From positions 29,809,385-29,873,384 of the forward strand of contig OY783195.1 in the NCBI GenBank assembly GCA_963678675.1: 64,000 nucleotides of DNA, given 5' to 3'. Under the pieces are notes generated by a model, which was not told the origin of the DNA, ran no database searches, and saw only the letters and a program-made list of their open reading frames with translations. Of the stretch, positions 60,001-64,000 are shown piece by piece. Source of the DNA: Xiphydria camelus (Eukaryota; Arthropoda; Insecta; Hymenoptera; Xiphydriidae). The translations under genes and the position numbers were made by a program. Position 1 is the stretch's first letter. Each line of letters begins with the position of its first letter.

Positions 60001-60700
60001 TGACGCGCCGCTCTTCTGTTGCTCCTCAAAGGAAACCAGGTTCGGCATCTCTCTCTCGTCCTCGCTGTCCTTCAGCTCCTGTAGCCGTAAGACGATGCTC
60101 GCTCGATCTCTTGGCACTCGTAGGACTCGAATTGCGAGTCACGCGGTTGTCAGAGCCGAGGGGTTCAACACTCACCTGATACCCAACGAATTCCGGAGCG
60201 AGATTAGCCGAGTTCGCGGCCGACGTGGTGCGCTGAGCGGATTGCGTCGACGGCGGAAAAGTTTCAGCAGCGACGGCGGGGATGGCTACGCCGACGGAAT
60301 TCCCTTGCCGCCTCGTTTGCCTCGGACTCGTGTTCCTACCGGCAGCGGAATCTTTGTCCGGGCCCTTCACTTGAATCACTATCCTATGCTCACTGGTACC
60401 GTCCTGGCTCGCCCCGTAGCCAGAACTCTTCAGTCTCCTTTGAGGCGGTTCACTCGCGAGTATCGTGGAGTCACTGTCACTGGAATCACTGACCATGATC
60501 TCGCACACTGAGAATATCCACGGTCTCCTCGTCGTTGTAATCGGGGTTGGATATGTTGCTGATGGCCTCCGATTGACTGAGGTCGCCGTTCGTCGGGTGG
60601 AAGGGGCTGGGCGCGTAGGCACCACCGACGTAGCCGTCACCCGAGGATCCTAGCGCCGATGCGCCCGTCGTCGTCGCAGCCGTTGCCGCCGTCGCCGCCG

Positions 60701-60711
60701 CCCCCCCCCCC
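60701..60711. repeat. C11 homopolymer inside the EFA6 exon
   Basis: On the coding strand this is a glycine-coding G run. Ten or thirteen bases would connect PLPTSG to the frame containing SSGDGYVGGAYAPSPFHP, but eleven shift it. Confidence 0.8.
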
Positions 60712-60867
60712 GGAAGTCGGCAGGGGAAACCTGCGGGAGCCAGAGTTGGAGGACATCACGGAAGAAGACACCGAGGTCGGGGAAGCGGGCGAGAGGGACC
60801 GCTGAGGACTGGTGCCCTCGGTTGAGGAACTACTGGAAGATTGGGAGGAGCTGCCGTTCTGGCAGCA

Positions 60868-62966
60868 GGAGGTTCGCTCGAATCCGAACATGAAAAAGAT
60901 GAAGACAATTCGCACGATAAAGTTGACAAGCGTCGTGAAGATAATAAACGTGATCCGAAGAAAGACAAGAGCGGCAGCGATAAGAACGACGATGCTGGAA
61001 GCCATTCTAAACGCAAGAGAAGTCAGAGCCCAGAGTTGGATTCCGATTTGAGAAGGAACAGAGAAAGGAACTTTCACGGAAGAAGAGAGAATATAAATTT
61101 CGACGAAGATTATTACGAGCGTCATGTACCTGGGCGCCGTTATTGGGATAATGATAGGAGAAAAGAGAACAGATACGGAACGACCGATTCCGACGAAGAA
61201 GTGGAAATCGGCGAACGTTTTTACGGAGAGAGACATCGGGATTCCTCAAGATCCAAGGAAAATAGGCGCAGAAACAAAGAACGCGGGACTGTACCCAAGA
61301 GGGAAAATAGAAAAGAAAATTCACCCGCTGATAAATCTGCCGAGATACTGGCATCTCAGAAACGTACCGTCGATCTTCTGACATCCAAAACTGGTGGCGC
61401 GTATATTCCTCCCGCAAAATTGCGTATAATGCAAGCAGAAATTGCCGATAAATCTGGCGCGGCCTATCAGCGTATAGCTTGGGAAGCTCTGAAGAAATCC
61501 ATTCACGGATACATAAATAAGGTCAACACCAGCAACATCGGCCTGATTACCAGAGAGCTCTTGCGAGAAAATATCGTGAGAGGAAGAGGCTTGCTGGCAC
61601 GTTCGGTCATACAGGCTCAAGCTGCTTCTCCGACGTTCACACCGGTTTACGCAGCTCTCACCGCGGTACTCAACTCCAAGTTTTCCAATATCGGTGAATT
61701 GCTGCTCAAGAGGCTGGTGATTCAATTGAAACGAGGCTTTAGACGGAACGATAAACCTCTGTGGATTTCTTCCGGCACTTTTGTGGCTCACCTGGTCAAT
61801 CAGCGCGTTGCGCATGAAATTCTCGCTTTGGAGATATTAACGTTATTAGTAGAGACGCCTACTGACGATTCAGTAGAGGTGGCAATCGCTTTTTTGAAAG
61901 AATGCGGTATGAAACTGACGGAAGTTTCTAGAAAGGGTATAGAAGCAATTTTTGAAATGTTGAGAAACATTTTGCACGAGGGACAATTGGACAAACGAGT
62001 TCAGTATATGATCGAAGTCATGTTTCAAATTCGTAAAGATGGTTTCAAGGACCACGAAGCTGTTAGCGAAGAACTTGATCTTGTAGAAGAAGGAAATCAA
62101 TTTACCCATCTCGTAACATTGGACGAAGCCACGGATTCGCAAGATATACTGAATGTATTCAAGTTTGATCCCGATTATGCAACCAACGAGAACAAATACA
62201 AGGAGTTGAGCAAAGAGATCCTCGACACTGACAGTAGCGGTTCGGAAGGAGACGGCGAGGGAGCGGATAGCACGGACGGGGAGGACAGTTCGGACGAGGA
62301 GAATGGCGGAGGGGAGAGAGGATCAAAGGAAGACGTCATAGTTGATAATACCGAAACTAATCTAACCGCGTTGAGAAGGACTATCTATTTAACCATTAAT
62401 TCCTCTCTCGACTTTGAAGAGTGCGCTCACAAATTGATGAAGATGCAGCTGAAACCCGGACAAGAGATCGAGCTGTGCAACATGTTCTTGGATTGTTGCG
62501 CGGAGTTGAGGACTTACGAAAAGTTCTTCGGGCTTTTAGCTGGTCGATTTTGCTCGATAAATAGAGTATATATACTACCCCGTTCGAACAAATCTTTAAG
62601 GATTCCTACGATACGATTCATAGACTAGATACGAATAAATTGCGCAACGTATCCAAATTCTTCGCTCATTTGCTATTTACAGACGCGATATCCTGGGAAG
62701 TCTTATCTTGTATTAAGTTAAATGAGGAGGATACTACAAGTTCTAGTAGAGAGTATTCATTAAAATTCTGTTTCAAGAATTATCGGAATATCTCGGGCTC
62801 GCCAAGCTAAATCAGCGCGTGAAGGACGTAACGTTGCAACGAGCCTTTGAAGGACTTTTTCCACGTGACGATCCAAAAAATACTAGATTTGCTATTAACT
62901 TCTTCACGTCTATCGGTCTTGGTGGACTGACGGATGAGCTGCGACAATATATAAAAAAGCCAATAG
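60868..62966 (+). pseudogene. Cwc22: Intronless, 5'-truncated CWC22 (nucampholin) retrocopy
   Basis: CWC22 is a spliceosome and exon-junction loading factor with MIF4G and MA3 domains, normally encoded by many exons. Here one uninterrupted frame runs from about 60868 to 62565. It holds the charged N-terminal region, then [20 protein letters not shown], the MIF4G domain ([39 protein letters not shown]) and the start of MA3 ([20 protein letters not shown]). No ATG precedes the conserved block for almost 200 codons, so the 5' end is missing. After FCSINRVYI the frame breaks (about 62577) and continues one frame over ([20 protein letters not shown]). It breaks again near 62755 and then reads [20 protein letters not shown] through DELRQYIKK, where similarity stops. 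This is a processed pseudogene with well-kept sequence, antisense to the EFA6 remnant. Confidence 0.82.
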
Positions 62967-63218
<252 letters not shown>

Positions 63219-64000
63219 AGTGAAACAACAGAAAAAATGGTTTTACTTTTAAGGAAACAATGAAATTAAATCTTTGCCAAAAAAGAATGTTTAAAAAACT
63301 GCCATTTTTGTGATAAAAAATACATTAATGTTATTTCTAAGAAAAAAAGTGTTCTATGTTTGTATTAATAAAAAATATATATCAGGTTTGAATATAAAAA
63401 AAAATTTTGCTTATTTTTCGGTCTGCAAAATACTAAAAATCGGTCTGGAAAACCTAGAAAAGTCAGGGAATTTTTTCAGCCAGATTCTGTGGCCACCCTG
63501 TTAAATCATCTTTGCGATTCGTTCTTCAAACCACTCGGCCCTTTTCAGGGCCACAATTTGATCTCTACGTAAAATTACTCAAAGCATTTCTGATGTATTT
63601 TATTAAATGATTTTAATTTTATAGTTTCGAAGCTAATATTTCATCTAATTCTGTATCATTTAATTTGATGATATTAACTTTGAAACATTGACCAAGTAGG
63701 TGTGCAAATTAACGTCTACCAAGATTTAGCCACTTTTGGTATAGCTCAGTGGCTGAGTGCCAGTTTTGGTATTTTGCGATTTTAATTTCAAAGTAAAAAT
63801 AAAATGTAATAGAGTGTAGAAGATGAAATCCCGTGCGGATAGAGATGACGTTTGAGAGATCATTGCCTAGAAATATATTTTATACCTAGGCTTTACTTTC
63901 AAATCGCGAGCACTATGTTGCTTGCTGTGGTACCGAAAGGAACCTACAGATTTTCAGGTCCATACACACATGTACGAATTTTGCTTATCAAAGTTTCCAC
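63219..64000. other. No gene seen; AT-rich right edge
   Basis: A-rich runs directly follow the retrocopy (about 63230-63410) and may include decayed poly(A) or 3' untranslated sequence, but no clean tail is visible. TATAGCTCAGTGGCTGAGTG at about 63739 resembles a tRNA A box, but no B box or fold follows. Any upstream EFA6 exon on the minus strand would be expected to the right, but none was recognised. Confidence 0.5.

Larger units (their letters stand above)
58428..60885 (-). pseudogene. Efa6: EFA6/PSD-type Arf6 exchange factor gene with multiple lesions
   Basis: EFA6 proteins activate Arf6 through a Sec7 domain and reach the plasma membrane by a PH domain. Exons read as 60176 to about 60885, 59833-60078 (97-bp intron between them), 59460-59653, 59219-59362, 58959-59128, 58659-58874 and 58428-58574. 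Clear landmarks are MPNLVSFEEQQKSG, LAKRLYSLDGFKKSDVSRHL, FSRAVAEEYLRYFNF and LTGETQERERVLVHFSKRYL (catalytic Glu kept). The PH region has NPFLDVPNV, GKRGWKMYYCTLRVLVLYLH and NAIRIHHALATKATDYT. Lesions are frame breaks at the G/C homopolymers (60701-60711 and 59987-60000) and near 60.50 kb. There is a 2-base insertion before HGQNIG (about 59312), and about 17 codons are missing between EFIENL and YNAIKSSPLEWA. One base is lost after DYT (about 58729), and the frame shifts again near 58.55 kb. No C-terminal coiled coil was recognised. Either this is a decaying duplicate or the assembly is poor here. Confidence 0.75.

Noticed and set aside
60637..61236. 199-codon minus-strand frame as one protein
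   Set aside because: Its first half is the antisense of the CWC22 retrocopy; only the last third (NGSSSQSS onward) is EFA6 sequence.
63737..63775. tRNA-like A box
   Set aside because: TAGCTCAGTGG is present, but there is no B box and no cloverleaf can be drawn.

Overview
The window reads as insect nuclear DNA, most likely from a hymenopteran such as an ant. Split genes with short GT-AG introns encode proteins of typical insect type: an LRIG-like receptor, alpha carbonic anhydrases, HYPK, an EFA6-type Arf exchange factor and a CWC22 splicing factor. CpG is abundant rather than depleted, which fits Hymenoptera, and the spacers are full of short inverted-repeat elements. The genus assignment is inference only. 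There is nothing prokaryotic, no CRISPR and no operon structure.

Bases 1-8191 look like first-intron sequence of a minus-strand gene whose first coding exon lies at 8192-8487. That exon encodes a signal peptide and an LRR N-terminal cap, and the rest of the gene runs off the left edge. A CpG-rich leader or promoter block follows to about 9.9 kb. From there to about 45 kb I find no convincing protein-coding exon. This 35-kb desert holds at least ten families of short terminal-inverted-repeat elements. Most begin CACTGAG or CACCGAG, end in the reverse complement and sit between TA dinucleotides. Some are nested two or three deep. It also holds tandem and direct repeats and microsatellites.

From 45 kb the window is gene-dense. 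Four alpha carbonic anhydrase genes lie in tandem on the minus strand (45.1-46.5, 48.9-50.1, 50.8-52.0 and 52.7-54.2 kb). Two keep all three zinc-binding histidines and two have lost all three. A single-exon MYCBPAP-like gene (46.8-48.7 kb, plus) sits between the first two, head to head with the leftmost one. HYPK (54.4-55.2 kb, plus, three exons) is head to head with the rightmost one.

A five-exon plus-strand gene at 56.3-58.1 kb encodes a small single-pass membrane protein with a Cys-rich ectodomain and a PPxY tail motif. It converges on a damaged EFA6/PSD-type Sec7-PH gene (58.4-60.9 kb, minus). An intronless, 5'-truncated, frameshifted CWC22 copy abuts the 5' end of the EFA6 remnant on the opposite strand. 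It runs directly into a fragment of histone H3 (residues 5-83), forming a chimeric retrocopy. The last 780 bases show no gene.

The strongest points for follow-up are the carbonic anhydrase array (dead and live copies, with exact exon fusion in one member), the damaged EFA6 gene with the CWC22-H3 chimera, and the PPxY membrane protein. Exon coordinates were read by hand from splice sites and reading-frame continuity, and homology calls rest on motif recognition, not on database searches.
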